Counted from the first letter of the stretch, positions 1 through 9,408 are shown. The stretch is 64,000 nt of DNA from Thermoplasmata archaeon (GCA_022750055.1 JAKIWL010000002.1:271042-335041), one strand, 5' to 3'. Notes: generated by a model not told the origin, from the sequence alone. Made by a program: numbers and translations.

Positions 1-290
1 ACCGACTCGCCCTTGCGAGCGTGGGTATCCACCCCTTCGGATTGCAGCGCGGCCACCGCATCGTCGTCCGTGGAGAGTGGGTTACCCGCGGCGAGATGGA
101 CCGAGGCCCCGCCTGCCTGGAGCGCGAGCGCGAGCGCCGCCGTCTTCGCCTCCACGTGCAGGACCAGGGAGAGCGTGAGTCCGGCGAACGGGCGCTCGGT
201 CTGGAAGCGGGCTCGGATGCCCTCTAGGACGGGCATGTGGGAGCGGGCCCAGCCGACCTTGAGCCGTCCGACCGAATCGTCGCCCGCCAT
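1..290 (-). CDS. ahcY: S-adenosylhomocysteine hydrolase, N-terminal part (cut by window edge)
   Basis: The first 96 codons of a minus-strand gene run off the window edge. Starting at the ATG at 288-290, the translation includes WARSHMPVL, an RARF..ERPFAGL stretch and HVEAKTAALALAL followed by AAGNPLSTDDD, the conserved N-terminal signature of adenosylhomocysteinase. The enzyme splits S-adenosylhomocysteine into adenosine and homocysteine and so relieves product inhibition of methyltransferases. The NAD-binding part and C-terminus lie outside the window. The homocysteine could feed the cystathionine beta-synthase encoded at 7409-8809, although the two genes are not adjacent. The family call is confident; the start is the only good ATG. 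Confidence 0.9.
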   Translation of the reverse strand, partial: MAGDDSVGRLKVGWARSHMPVLEGIRARFQTERPFAGLTLSLVLHVEAKTAALALALQAGGASVHLAAGNPLSTDDDAVAALQSEGVDTHARKGES

Positions 291-358
291 CCGGATATCG
301 GGCCGCCGATGGCCTCGCCCGGGTTAAAGCGATATGGGAGGTCTTGACCGAACGCGCG

Positions 359-3300
359 CTACTGGGTCACGGCCCCGCAGAACGGACAGACGAGGTAGCC
401 CGAGGGGATCTCCTTCCCACAGTTCGCGCACGTGATCAGGCCGGCCGCGGCCGGCGGGGCCTCCTCCACGGGCTCGGGCGGCGGTGCCGGCTTCGGGGCC
501 ATCGGCTTCGGCGCGGCGGCGGGCGCGGTCCCCGAGGAGGGGGGTGGTCGGCGAGCCGGTGGGGCACGCGGCCGAGGAGCCTCCGGGGTGGTGCTCTCGC
601 GAGGCGCGCCCATGCCCACCCGCGAGCCCTGAGCCTGCTGCATCTTCCACTGACCGAACGGAACGTAGGTGCTCTGACGCTTCCACCAGTCCCAGAAGGA
701 GCCTTCGGAATAGCTGTCCCCGAGCGCCTTCCGACCCTCGGTCCGGAACCGCTCCACGAAGTCTGCGTATCCCTGGCGTTCGGGGTCGTCCTTCTCCTCC
801 CCGGCGCGCCCGAGCAGAGTGGCGGCGCACTCCGGACAGACCGCTGAGTTCCCCGGGATGGTCGAGCCGCACCGGCTGCACCGCACGCGGTCCGATTCGA
901 ACTCGGCGCCGCATTCGGGGCAGGCGAGGGCCGTCTCGGGGATCATGGCTCCGCACTCGCCGCACTCCACCATCTTGCCCTTCGCCTTCTGGACGGAGAT
1001 CAACAGGAACAGGCCGATGCCCGCGACGATGGCGGCCACGATAGCGAGCCAGATCCACAGCGGGAGACCGAAGAAGCTCTGGTCGTACCAGGGGGTCGTG
1101 TTCGAGCCGGGAGGCGAGGCGATCGTGAAGGGCGTGGTCGCGTTGTACCAGACCGTGCGACCCGCGTGGTAGACGCTCGCGTGGACGTTGTACGTTCCCG
1201 GCGGGAGCGCGGTCTCGATCGATACGACGGTCGGCGTGCTCCCTTGTGTGATCGACTTCCCGAGGACCAGGGCGAAGGTGGCCCCGGTGGTGGACCGGCC
1301 CGTGACGTTGAGGATCGCGCCGCCGGTCCCGTAGTAGGCGACCTGCGAGTCAAACGTGTAGGAGCTGCCCGGGACCAGCGTCCCGGTCAATCCGGTCCCA
1401 CTGAAGGAGATGTACGCGGGGACCACGTGGACCGACAGGTTCGTGGTGGCGGCCATATGGCCCGGTTGCCAGTTGAGGTCCACCGCGAAGGTGCTGTTCA
1501 GATTCGGGTCCTTGATGACGTAGGTGAGGTTGGCCAGAACGAGCCAGTTGAACTTGACCTGCACGCTCCCTCCGGGTGCGATCGACCCCAGCGACTGGAT
1601 GGGGGACGACGCGGCCGGGAAACTCGGGCTGAGCCAGAACAACGTCGCGAACACGTCCGTCGCCGTCCCGGTCCCGGTGTTGCGGACCGTGTCAAGAACG
1701 GTTACGTTCTCACCGATGGCCACCGTGTCGTTGGTGACGGGTTGGGCGTTCGAAGTAAGCGTCGGCGAGGTCCAGGAAACGATCACCCGATAGGTAGGGA
1801 ACACGACCGTCGGGGTCTGAACCGGGCCGGTCGCGTTCGGGCCACGTGGCTGCATGTGATACGGGTAGGGGGTAACCGAGGCGTAGATCCACTGAGAGAT
1901 CGCTTGGCTCCCGGGGTTCGCGGTCACGTCGACGTGGTAGGCCCCGAGGAAGTTCCCATCGGGAAGGGAGGCGGCCGACAGGTTGCCTGAGGCCAGGAGG
2001 AGCGACGCGTTACCGGTCGGGCCCACCTCGCCATAGGCGGGGACGCCAGCGGCCTTGTCCCAGGTTGCCACATACTGGGAGAGTGCCGGGTCGGCGGTGG
2101 CGAGATTGTTCGCCGCCGTGACCGTGGCGTTGTAGCTGGAAGCCCCGGAGTAGGCGTAATCGGCCTGCACCGTCGCGCCTTGGACGATGATCCCGTTCTC
2201 GCCGCGAACGGGGACGTTGAGCCACCGGTAGAACACGGCCGAGCTCGAAGCATCGGGCACGACGAACGACTGGTGGGTGTAGCCGATGGGGGCAGCCGAG
2301 GGGACCGAGACGTTGGCGAGGAACGCTTGGGCGCCGCCGGAGAGGATGAGCTTGTTCGAGGCGGACGGGGTATAGGGAACCCTGCCGGGCATTCCGGGCG
2401 TTGCGTTCCAATTGAGGTCCAGGGTCGAGTCGGCCGCGGTAAGGGTGCTCCCCGCACCGGAGACGGTGACGTTGTAGCTCCAGGGGGCAAGGAAGGTCAC
2501 TGTCACGTTGTGGATCGTGACCGGGGCGCTCGACGTCCCGAACTGAACGGCGACCTGCCCGGAGGAGAGCGCCGATAGATACGAGGTCACTCCGCCTTGG
2601 TTGATCGCTCCGATGGCGGCGGCGGGGATCGGGACGTGAACCACGGCGGCGCCCGATGCCGAGGCAAATGAGATCGTCCCAAAGGCCCAGGAGGAGCCGC
2701 CGATCGCGAACCGGGAGTTCGAGGAGGTCGCAGCCGCCGTCGAGTTATAGACGATGGCGAGGGACCCGGAGGTCACGGTGGGATAGGCCGCCGCAAGGGC
2801 GAGGAGGGCCGGAGCGTTCGGAGGCGAAGGGAGGACGAGGGGGGCGGGGGCCGTCCCGCCGAGCACGGCGTTGGGGGCGACCGGGGTGGCCCCACTAGGT
2901 TGGACGCCGGGAAGGGTCGTGCCGTTCAGGGGGTCTTGGAACGTATCGTTCAGCGACGAGGCGAGGAACGTAGCCTGGGCGCCCCCGAGGACGAGAAGGG
3001 TCGGCCCATACCTGGCTACGTTCACGAAGGCTGGGCCCGCCGGACCCGTTCCATTCGCCGACGCGTTCGTCACGATCCGGCTGACCGCCGGGTTGCGTTC
3101 GATCAGGGTGTGAGAGACCCAGAAGTTCGCGGCGCTACCGTTCACGGTGATCGACCCGGGGAACGCGAGGGTCCCGTTCGTCATCTGGAACACGCCGGTC
3201 ACGGTCACCGTGAGGATCGGGTACGGGTCGAGGGTCGGAACGAAGGTGGTGATCGAAGAGTTGACGAGGACGAGCGTCCCCTGATCGGCCAGGTGGTAGA

Positions 3301-3703
3301 TGTGGGAGAGCTGGCCGGTCACGGTGCCGCCGTTCCCGACCGACTCGACGAAGACAATGGTCGTGTTCCGAACGGTCAGGTAGCCCCCTGACGCGACGGT
3401 GATGTTACCCCCCTCGTAGTACGTGAGGGACCCGGTGGAAGGTCCCAGGGTCATGTTGACCCCCGAAGGCACGGTCAGGTCCCCCCCGTACTGGGTGGAC
3501 ACCGCAGGCAGGAGGTGGGGGGTCGCCAGGGTACCCCGGCTCGGAGCCACCGCGGATCCCTGCCGTCCAGAGGGGCCGAGAACGCTCAGGGCCCCGAGCA
3601 CGGTCAGGAGGACCAACACACCCAAGAGCAGGGTCCGGGTCGATCGATCGGCCGCTCTCCCATCCCCTCGGAGGGTCCAAAGGGTGCCGTATGACCTGTT
3701 CAC
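359..3703 (-). CDS. Large surface protein with one C-terminal membrane anchor and three cytoplasmic zinc ribbons
   Basis: A 1114-residue protein starting at a GTG. Residues about 22-45 form a hydrophobic signal or anchor segment. Residues about 50-870 are Ser/Thr/Gly/Asn-rich, with many N-glycosylation sequons and a CARDB-like beta-sandwich stretch near 640-740, as in archaeal surface proteins. A membrane helix at about 880-902 is followed by two CxxC...CxxC zinc ribbons (about 912-955), a charged and Pro/Ala-rich linker, and a third ribbon (CANCG...CPFCG) at the extreme C-terminus. The topology is therefore extracellular stalk, one membrane pass and cytoplasmic zinc domains. A TATA element sits about 27 bases before the GTG, so the mRNA is probably leaderless. 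The biological role is unknown; surface sensing or adhesion is only a guess. Confidence 0.8.
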   Translation of the reverse strand: MNRSYGTLWTLRGDGRAADRSTRTLLLGVLVLLTVLGALSVLGPSGRQGSAVAPSRGTLATPHLLPAVSTQYGGDLTVPSGVNMTLGPSTGSLTYYEGGNITVASGGYLTVRNTTIVFVESVGNGGTVTGQLSHIYHLADQGTLVLVNSSITTFVPTLDPYPILTVTVTGVFQMTNGTLAFPGSITVNGSAANFWVSHTLIERNPAVSRIVTNASANGTGPAGPAFVNVARYGPTLLVLGGAQATFLASSLNDTFQDPLNGTTLPGVQPSGATPVAPNAVLGGTAPAPLVLPSPPNAPALLALAAAYPTVTSGSLAIVYNSTAAATSSNSRFAIGGSSWAFGTISFASASGAAVVHVPIPAAAIGAINQGGVTSYLSALSSGQVAVQFGTSSAPVTIHNVTVTFLAPWSYNVTVSGAGSTLTAADSTLDLNWNATPGMPGRVPYTPSASNKLILSGGAQAFLANVSVPSAAPIGYTHQSFVVPDASSSAVFYRWLNVPVRGENGIIVQGATVQADYAYSGASSYNATVTAANNLATADPALSQYVATWDKAAGVPAYGEVGPTGNASLLLASGNLSAASLPDGNFLGAYHVDVTANPGSQAISQWIYASVTPYPYHMQPRGPNATGPVQTPTVVFPTYRVIVSWTSPTLTSNAQPVTNDTVAIGENVTVLDTVRNTGTGTATDVFATLFWLSPSFPAASSPIQSLGSIAPGGSVQVKFNWLVLANLTYVIKDPNLNSTFAVDLNWQPGHMAATTNLSVHVVPAYISFSGTGLTGTLVPGSSYTFDSQVAYYGTGGAILNVTGRSTTGATFALVLGKSITQGSTPTVVSIETALPPGTYNVHASVYHAGRTVWYNATTPFTIASPPGSNTTPWYDQSFFGLPLWIWLAIVAAIVAGIGLFLLISVQKAKGKMVECGECGAMIPETALACPECGAEFESDRVRCSRCGSTIPGNSAVCPECAATLLGRAGEEKDDPERQGYADFVERFRTEGRKALGDSYSEGSFWDWWKRQSTYVPFGQWKMQQAQGSRVGMGAPRESTTPEAPRPRAPPARRPPPSSGTAPAAAPKPMAPKPAPPPEPVEEAPPAAAGLITCANCGKEIPSGYLVCPFCGAVTQ

Positions 3704-3724
3704 GCTCGCAAATGGTGTGGTCCC

Positions 3725-3735
3725 GGTATAAAAAG
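3725..3735 (-). promoter_or_regulatory. TATA box of the large zinc-ribbon surface protein gene
   Basis: The minus strand reads CTTTTTATACC here, centred about 27 bases before the GTG at 3701-3703. That is the normal TATA-to-start distance in archaea and implies a leaderless transcript. Confidence 0.6.
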
Positions 3736-3792
3736 AGATGGCGGGGAGGGGGTGCGGTGCATCGCTAAATCGGGGTCCCGGAGGGAGGAAAA

Positions 3793-4827
3793 CTAGGGGA
3801 GGGTCAGGACAACCTTTCCGAACAGTCGGGGGTCCGCCAATCGAGCCAACGCATCCCGTCCCTGTTGAAACGGGAAGATCGAATCCACCACCGGTCTCAG
3901 GGTGCCACGGTCTAGCTCGGCCAGGACCGCCCTGAACTCGGCCGCTCCGGCCATGGTGCTGCCTCTAAGGGAGGCTTGGCGCCAGAAGAGCGTGCGCAGG
4001 TCGATCTCGACCTTTGGTCCAGCGGTGGCGCCGACGACCACGATTCGGCCCGAGCGGGCCGTCGCCAGGAGTGAGCGGCCGACCGTCGGCTGGCCCACCG
4101 AGTCGAAGATCACGTCGACGCCCTTTTTTTCGCTCCACCCCCACAAGACTCGCTCCAAAGGTGCTTCGGGCCCGAATACGAGCGCCTCCGCCCCGCCCTG
4201 ACGCCTGACCTGCGCGGCCTTTTCCTCGGATCGGGTCGCCACGACGACTCGAGCTCCCAAGCGCCGGGCGACTTGAACCGCAGCGGTCGAGACCCCCCCG
4301 CCTGCGCCGATGATGGCGCACGACTCGCCCGGGACCAACCGGGCGACCGTGGCGAGCGCCCTCCAGGCGGTCTGGAAGACGAGCGGGGCGGCGGAGGCCT
4401 GCTCAAACGTCAGCCGTTCGGGGATGGGGTGGACATTTCGCTCGGGCACGACCACCAGGTCCGTCGCCGTACCCTGAGTGTGCTCACCGAGGATCCGGTA
4501 GTTCCGACAGAGTGACTCCTCCCCCTTCCGACACGCCTCGCAGCTGCCGTCCCACAGGCCCGGATTCAAGAGGACCCGGCTCCCTTCGGTCGGTGCGTCC
4601 GACCCCGGACCCAGCCGGTCGACCACGCCCGCTCCATCGGACCCCAAGACGTGCGGTCGTGAGATGTCGACCCCTGGGATCCCCTCCAGGGTGAACAGAT
4701 CGAGGTGGTTGAACGACGCCGCCTTGATCCGGACTCGGACCTCGCCGGGCCCTGGAACGGGCTCCGGGAGGTCCACGAACTGGACGCGATCGAGCCCACC
4801 GTGTTCCAGGAACCCGAGGCCGTTCAA
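3793..4827 (-). CDS. Zinc-type medium-chain alcohol dehydrogenase / quinone oxidoreductase
   Basis: A 344-residue medium-chain dehydrogenase/reductase (MDR). The N-terminal GroES-like half holds SFNHLDLF and the GSDGAG motif. A structural-zinc lobe follows (DGSCEACRKGEESLC), in which the usual first Cys is replaced by Asp. The Rossmann half carries GAGGGVSTAAVQ for NAD(P). It probably oxidises an alcohol or reduces a quinone or enoyl substrate; the exact substrate cannot be read. The best start is the TTG at 4825-4827, because an MDR N-terminus (NGLGFLEHGGL) begins there and it overlaps the cysS stop as TTGA. Longer upstream reading would run into cysS. Translational coupling to cysS is likely. 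Confidence 0.8.
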   Translation of the reverse strand: MNGLGFLEHGGLDRVQFVDLPEPVPGPGEVRVRIKAASFNHLDLFTLEGIPGVDISRPHVLGSDGAGVVDRLGPGSDAPTEGSRVLLNPGLWDGSCEACRKGEESLCRNYRILGEHTQGTATDLVVVPERNVHPIPERLTFEQASAAPLVFQTAWRALATVARLVPGESCAIIGAGGGVSTAAVQVARRLGARVVVATRSEEKAAQVRRQGGAEALVFGPEAPLERVLWGWSEKKGVDVIFDSVGQPTVGRSLLATARSGRIVVVGATAGPKVEIDLRTLFWRQASLRGSTMAGAAEFRAVLAELDRGTLRPVVDSIFPFQQGRDALARLADPRLFGKVVLTLP

Positions 4828-6272
4828 CCGGCCTCTCCGGGCGCGAACCGCCACCGGGTGAGGCTGCCGTTGTCCTCGAGGAGGATGCCCGCCGACCGCA
4901 ACGATTCCCGAAGGCGGTCCGCCTCTTCGAAGTCCCCCCGGTCCCTGGCTCGCTGGCGGGCCTCGATGGCCACCTGGACCGCCGGGGCGATACGCTCGGA
5001 GTCCTGCCCGGAACCCCTCCCTTCGAAGAGGCCGAGGACCTCCTGCGCCCATCGGTACGGGGCGGCGAGCGCAGAGAGGGAAGGGCCCGAGAGCGACTCG
5101 AACCTGGGGAGCCACTCGTTGACCGTTCGGGACCAGCCGAACAGAGCGGCGATCGCTTCGCGGGTCGCGAAGTCGCTCGCGAGGAGCTCATCGAGCTGTT
5201 CCAGGAGGTGGTTCGAGCTGGCGAGGACCTCCTCCGGCAGTTCCTGGCCGGGGTGGTCCGGCCCCCGCTGATCGACCGCCTCCCGGAGCCGCTCGGACGG
5301 AGCGTCGAGTCGGTCATAGGCTTCGCTGGCCTCCCTCAGGGTCGCCTCGCCGGAGTAGTCGAGCGGACTCCGATACTGAGCGTTCAGGTAGTAGAAGCGC
5401 AGGACCATCGGCCCATGCTTCTGGATGGCGTCTTGAAGGGGCACGACGTTGCCGAGGGATTTCGACATCTTCTCCCCGTGGAACTGGAGCATTCCGGCGT
5501 GCATCCAGATGTTGGCGAGGGGTGCGAGCCCGCTCGCTCCCTCTGCCTGTGCGATCTCGGCCTCGTGGTGCGGGAACTTCAGGTCGAGCCCGCCTCCGTG
5601 CAGGTCGTATCGGGGGCCTAGAATGCTCGCCGTGATCGCGGTGTCCTCGATGTGCCAGCCCGGCCGGCCGGGCCCCCACGGCGCCTCCCAGGAGGGCTCC
5701 CCGGGCCGGGCCGCCTTCCAGAGCACGAAATCCTCCGGGGCTCTCTTCCCCGGTTCAGGTTCGACGCGGGTACCCGGTCGGGCCTCCTCCAGCCGCTGCC
5801 CGGACAGCCTCCCGTACGTGCGGAACTTCGCCGCCTCGAAATAAACGGATCCCCTCGATTCGTATGCGTAGCCCTTTTCGAGAAGCGTCCGGATCTGCTG
5901 TACGATCTCCGGGAGGTAGTCCGTCGCGTGAGGGTAGTAGTTGACCGAGCGAACCCCCAACTGCTCCATCGCGACCCGATAGGCGAGGAAATGGCGGTCG
6001 GCCAGCCGCAAGGGGTCGATGCCGGTCTCGGCCCCCCGGGCGATCAGCCGATCGTCGATGTTCGTGACATTCTGGATGTAGTGGACTCGGTAGCCCCAAT
6101 GGGAGAGCGCCCGGGCGACCACGTCGAAGAGGACGGCCGTGCGGCCGTGCCCGATGTGCGCGTCGTCGTACGGGGTCAGACCGCAGACGAACATCCCGAC
6201 CTTCGGAGGGGTGATCGGCACGAACATCCGGGTCTCTCGGCTCAAGGAGTCGTAAACGGTGAAACGGCGCAT
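4824..6272 (-). CDS. cysS: Cysteinyl-tRNA synthetase
   Basis: A 482-residue class I aminoacyl-tRNA synthetase that charges tRNA-Cys. HIGH lies at residues 39-42 and KMSKS near 268. The zinc site shows Cys30, and in GWHIEDTAI an Asp stands where bacterial enzymes have Cys; I recall this variant from other archaea, so it is not a defect. The start is the ATG at 6270-6272, just before MRRFTVYDSL, which matches the family N-terminus; the open frame extends further upstream into the cystathionine gene. It sits four bases after that gene, so cysteine synthesis and cysteine charging appear to be in one operon. Confidence 0.95.
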   Translation of the reverse strand: MRRFTVYDSLSRETRMFVPITPPKVGMFVCGLTPYDDAHIGHGRTAVLFDVVARALSHWGYRVHYIQNVTNIDDRLIARGAETGIDPLRLADRHFLAYRVAMEQLGVRSVNYYPHATDYLPEIVQQIRTLLEKGYAYESRGSVYFEAAKFRTYGRLSGQRLEEARPGTRVEPEPGKRAPEDFVLWKAARPGEPSWEAPWGPGRPGWHIEDTAITASILGPRYDLHGGGLDLKFPHHEAEIAQAEGASGLAPLANIWMHAGMLQFHGEKMSKSLGNVVPLQDAIQKHGPMVLRFYYLNAQYRSPLDYSGEATLREASEAYDRLDAPSERLREAVDQRGPDHPGQELPEEVLASSNHLLEQLDELLASDFATREAIAALFGWSRTVNEWLPRFESLSGPSLSALAAPYRWAQEVLGLFEGRGSGQDSERIAPAVQVAIEARQRARDRGDFEEADRLRESLRSAGILLEDNGSLTRWRFAPGEAG

Positions 6273-6276
6273 CGGT

Positions 6277-7419
6277 TCACCGATCGCGGAGGGCCGATCG
6301 GACGTCGTCGGCCAAGTCAGAGGGGTCCTCGATCCCACAGGAGAGCCGGAGCAGGCCGCCCGAGATCCCGCGGGATTCGCGTTCGGCTCGGGGCACGGAG
6401 GCATGGGTCATGAGGGCCGGGTGGTCGATGAGGGATTCGACCCCCCCGAGGCTCTCGGCGAGCGTGAAGACCTTCAGCCGGCGGAGGAAGCGGCGGGCCT
6501 CGGCAAGGCCTCCCTTGAGCTCGGCGCTCAGCATGCCCCCGAAGCCGTCCATCTGTCGGCGGGCCAACGCATGTTGGGGGTGGGAACGAAGCCCGGGGTA
6601 ATGGACCGACCGGATTCGAGCGCTTGCCTCCAACACCTCGGCGACGGCCCGCGCACTCTCCCCATGCGCGCGCATCCGGATCGCGAGGGTGTGGAGTCCC
6701 CGGAGGACGAGGAAGCAGTCGAACGGGCTCGGTACGGCGCCGATCGCATTCTGGAGCCAACGGAGCTTTTCCCCCAACGAGCGACTCTTGAGTACGAGGG
6801 CCCCGCCGATGATGTCGGAATGGCCACCCAGGTACTTCGTCGTCGAGTGCAGGACGACGTCGGCACCCCGCTCGATCGGCCGCTGCAGAGCCGGGGTCGC
6901 GAACGTGTTGTCCACGGCCATCAGCGCTCCGGCCCGATGGGCCACCCGCGCGATCGCCCCCAGGTCCGCGATGCGCATGAGAGGGTTGGTGGGGGTCTCG
7001 AGGTAGACGAGGTCCGTCGGTTTCTGGAGGGCCGAGACGAGCGGTCCGAGGCGGGTCATGTCGACGTATTCGGTTTGGACCCCGAACTGCCGCCGGTGAT
7101 GCTCGAACAGGCGCCAGGAGCCTCCGTACAGGTCATCGATGGCAACGATCCGGCTTCCGGAGGGGAAGTGGCCGAGAAGGGTCGCGAGGGCCCCGAGTCC
7201 GGAGGAGAACGCGAGTCCGGTCCGCCCTCCCTCGACCTGCGCTAGCGCGCGCTCGAGCACGGCGCGGGTCGGATTCCCCGAGCGGCTGTACGAGTACCCA
7301 CGCGTGCGGTTGGGGGCCGACTGGGCGTACGTACTCGAGAGGTAGACCGGGACGTTCACCGCTCCCGTCAGTTCGTCGGGGGGTTGGCCCGCGTGGATGG
7401 CCTTCGTGCTAAACCGCAT
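6277..7419 (-). CDS. Cystathionine gamma-lyase / gamma-synthase family PLP enzyme
   Basis: A 380-residue Cys/Met-metabolism PLP enzyme. The PLP lysine is Lys195 in HSTTKYLGGHSD, and the SRSGNPTR and YLETPTNP motifs of the family are present. Sequence alone does not separate lyase from synthase, but the gene directly follows a cystathionine beta-synthase. The lyase reaction (cystathionine to cysteine, ammonia and 2-oxobutyrate) is therefore the likelier one, completing reverse transsulfuration. The ATG at 7417-7419 lies inside the last codons of the upstream gene (11-base overlap), which suggests translational coupling. The cytoplasmic tetramer is the known family form. Confidence 0.88.
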   Translation of the reverse strand: MRFSTKAIHAGQPPDELTGAVNVPVYLSSTYAQSAPNRTRGYSYSRSGNPTRAVLERALAQVEGGRTGLAFSSGLGALATLLGHFPSGSRIVAIDDLYGGSWRLFEHHRRQFGVQTEYVDMTRLGPLVSALQKPTDLVYLETPTNPLMRIADLGAIARVAHRAGALMAVDNTFATPALQRPIERGADVVLHSTTKYLGGHSDIIGGALVLKSRSLGEKLRWLQNAIGAVPSPFDCFLVLRGLHTLAIRMRAHGESARAVAEVLEASARIRSVHYPGLRSHPQHALARRQMDGFGGMLSAELKGGLAEARRFLRRLKVFTLAESLGGVESLIDHPALMTHASVPRAERESRGISGGLLRLSCGIEDPSDLADDVRSALRDR

Positions 7420-8809
7420 GGGGTTCTCCTTGATCGGAGAGGAAGGCAAGGAGGTCGTGCCGCGTGAGGACGCCGATCGCCGCTCCGCCCTCGGGCTCGC
7501 GCACGAGCACGGCGCGCTCCTCCCGGAGCCGATGGATCACCTCGCCCACGGGGTCCTCCGCGGAGACCTCGGTGAACGGGGGACCGAGAACGGCGGAGAC
7601 GGTCCGATCGAGCACCGTATCGTCTTCGAGGGCCCGGCGGAGTATCTCGTCCTCCTGCACGCTCCCCACGTTGGCGGCTCCGTCGAGGACCGGGATGGTC
7701 GAGATCTCGTGGCGGTGCAAGAGGGCGAGGACCTCCCGAATCCGGGTGTTCGGTTCCGCACTCACGAGCGCCGGGACCCCCGACTTCGCCGTGATCAGGC
7801 CGCGAGCCGAACCCATGTCGTCGAGGAGACCTTTCTCCCGCATCCATTCGTCGGAGTAGAACTTCGAAAGGTACCGGTCGCCGGAGTCGGGCAGGATGAC
7901 GAGGACCGTGCTCCCGTCGGGTACCGGCCGTCCGGCCAGCCATCGGAGCGCTCCCGCGACCGCCGAACCCGAGGAGCCTCCGACGAACAGTCCCTCCTCG
8001 CGAGCCAGACGACGCGCCATCTCGAAGGACTCCCGGTCCCCGACCTCGACGAATTCATCGATCCACTCGAAATGGATCGACCGAGGGACGATGTCCTCGC
8101 CGATCCCTTCCACGAGATAGGGGTGGGCCTGAGCAGGTTGCTTGGTACGAAAGTAGGGGCCGAGGACGGAGCCTTTCGGGTCGACCGCGACGATCTTCAC
8201 CGACGGTCGATGCTCCTTGAGGTAGCGGCCCACTCCACTGAGGGTCCCCCCGGTCCCGACCGTGGCCACGACGGCCGACAGCTCGCTTCCCCCGTCCTCC
8301 GCGATCTCTGGGCCGGTCGTCCGGTAGTGGGCCTCCGGGTTCTGCTGGTTCTCGTATTGGTTCGGGTAGTAGGCGTTAGGGATCTCCCGGGCCAGACGTC
8401 GGGCCACAGAATAATGGCTCATCGGATGGTCGGGCGGGAGCTGGCTCGGGGTGACTACGACCCGAGCTCCATAGGCTCGAAGGAGTCGGATCTTCTCCGC
8501 GCTCATCTTGTCCGGGATGACGAAGACGGTCCGATACCCCCGGACGGCCGCGACCAGGGCGAGGCCCACCCCGGTGTTCCCACTCGTCGCCTCGACGATA
8601 GTGCCCCCCGGCTTGAGCCACCCTCGGGCCTCCGCCTCATCGATCATGCGGGTGCCGATCCGGTCCTTCACAGAGCCGCCGGGATTGAGGAACTCGAGCT
8701 TGGCGAGGAGGCGGACGTTGAGGCCTCGACCGACCCGGGGAAGCGGGATGGTAGGGGTATGCCCGATGAGGTCCAGGATCGACTGGGGCGGGCCGGCGCG
8801 AGCTCCCAC
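7409..8809 (-). CDS. cbs: Cystathionine beta-synthase with C-terminal CBS-domain pair
   Basis: A 466-residue PLP enzyme of the cysteine synthase/CBS fold type II family. The PLP lysine is Lys48 in GGSVKDR, and SGNTG lies at 76-80. After about residue 335 the chain continues into two CBS repeats (a Bateman module), the regulatory part that binds adenosyl ligands in many CBS enzymes. There is no N-terminal haem-binding extension. It should condense homocysteine with serine to cystathionine; O-acetylserine sulfhydrylase activity is the main alternative. The start is a GTG, with a TATA-like AGGAATATCC about 26 bases before it (8830-8839). It is the first gene of the cbs-cgl-cysS-reductase operon. 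Confidence 0.88.
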   Translation of the reverse strand: MGARAGPPQSILDLIGHTPTIPLPRVGRGLNVRLLAKLEFLNPGGSVKDRIGTRMIDEAEARGWLKPGGTIVEATSGNTGVGLALVAAVRGYRTVFVIPDKMSAEKIRLLRAYGARVVVTPSQLPPDHPMSHYSVARRLAREIPNAYYPNQYENQQNPEAHYRTTGPEIAEDGGSELSAVVATVGTGGTLSGVGRYLKEHRPSVKIVAVDPKGSVLGPYFRTKQPAQAHPYLVEGIGEDIVPRSIHFEWIDEFVEVGDRESFEMARRLAREEGLFVGGSSGSAVAGALRWLAGRPVPDGSTVLVILPDSGDRYLSKFYSDEWMREKGLLDDMGSARGLITAKSGVPALVSAEPNTRIREVLALLHRHEISTIPVLDGAANVGSVQEDEILRRALEDDTVLDRTVSAVLGPPFTEVSAEDPVGEVIHRLREERAVLVREPEGGAAIGVLTRHDLLAFLSDQGEPHAV

Positions 8810-9038
8810 GGGCGGCGGGAAGCGAGCGAGGGGATATTCCTATTCCTCCCGAGCGGACGACGGACTCGATGGGCCCTCGGAGCTCCCGCGCAGGCTCCCG
8901 ATCGAAGCCGTCCCGGACGCGGTGTTCCTTGCTCTTGGGGGTCGCGGCGAGGGATCGGGAGGGTTGGTCCCGTTCGAACGGTCCGGTCCGCAGGCTCAAG
9001 AACCCCCACCTCCATCGATTGCCCGGGTTCCGGGGACT

Positions 9039-9395
9039 GTGATCGGTTCGTTGGAGGCGGAGGTCTTGCTCGCGCTCCGTCGTCTGAAGAAAGCGCCTGC
9101 CCGAGTGGTCCGCGAGGAGCTCGACGAGAAGGGCGAGCGCCTCGCGTACACGACGGTCGCCACGGTCCTGACCCGGCTCTTTGAGAAGGGATTCGTGCGG
9201 CGGACTCGGGAGCCCTGCCGGGGCGGCGAACGGTTCGTGTACCAGCCGGTCGACTTCGAGCATAAGTACCTGGTGAACGTGCTCAAGGGCGTGGTGTCGC
9301 TGTTCGGTCCTTCCGGCGTGGTGCACCTGAACGAGGAACTCGCAAAGCTAGACCCGTCGGAGGAGCGCGAGCTCCGGCGGCGGCTCCGGCTCTAG
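9039..9395 (+). CDS. BlaI/MecI-type winged-helix repressor
   Basis: A 118-residue protein matching the penicillinase-repressor family: LEAEVLLALRRL, then LAYTTVATVLTRLFEKG, the recognition helix of BlaI/MecI/CopY proteins, and FVRRTRE before a C-terminal dimerisation helix. In bacteria such repressors are cleaved when the neighbouring BlaR1/MecR1 membrane protease senses a signal. Here a membrane metalloprotease gene starts 13 bases downstream, so the pair is preserved. The chosen start is the GTG at 9039, which gives the usual family length; the frame is open upstream but that stretch has no family resemblance. The start is uncertain, the family assignment good. Confidence 0.75.
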   Translation: MIGSLEAEVLLALRRLKKAPARVVREELDEKGERLAYTTVATVLTRLFEKGFVRRTREPCRGGERFVYQPVDFEHKYLVNVLKGVVSLFGPSGVVHLNEELAKLDPSEERELRRRLRL

Positions 9396-9408
9396 CGGGG
9401 CCGCTCCG

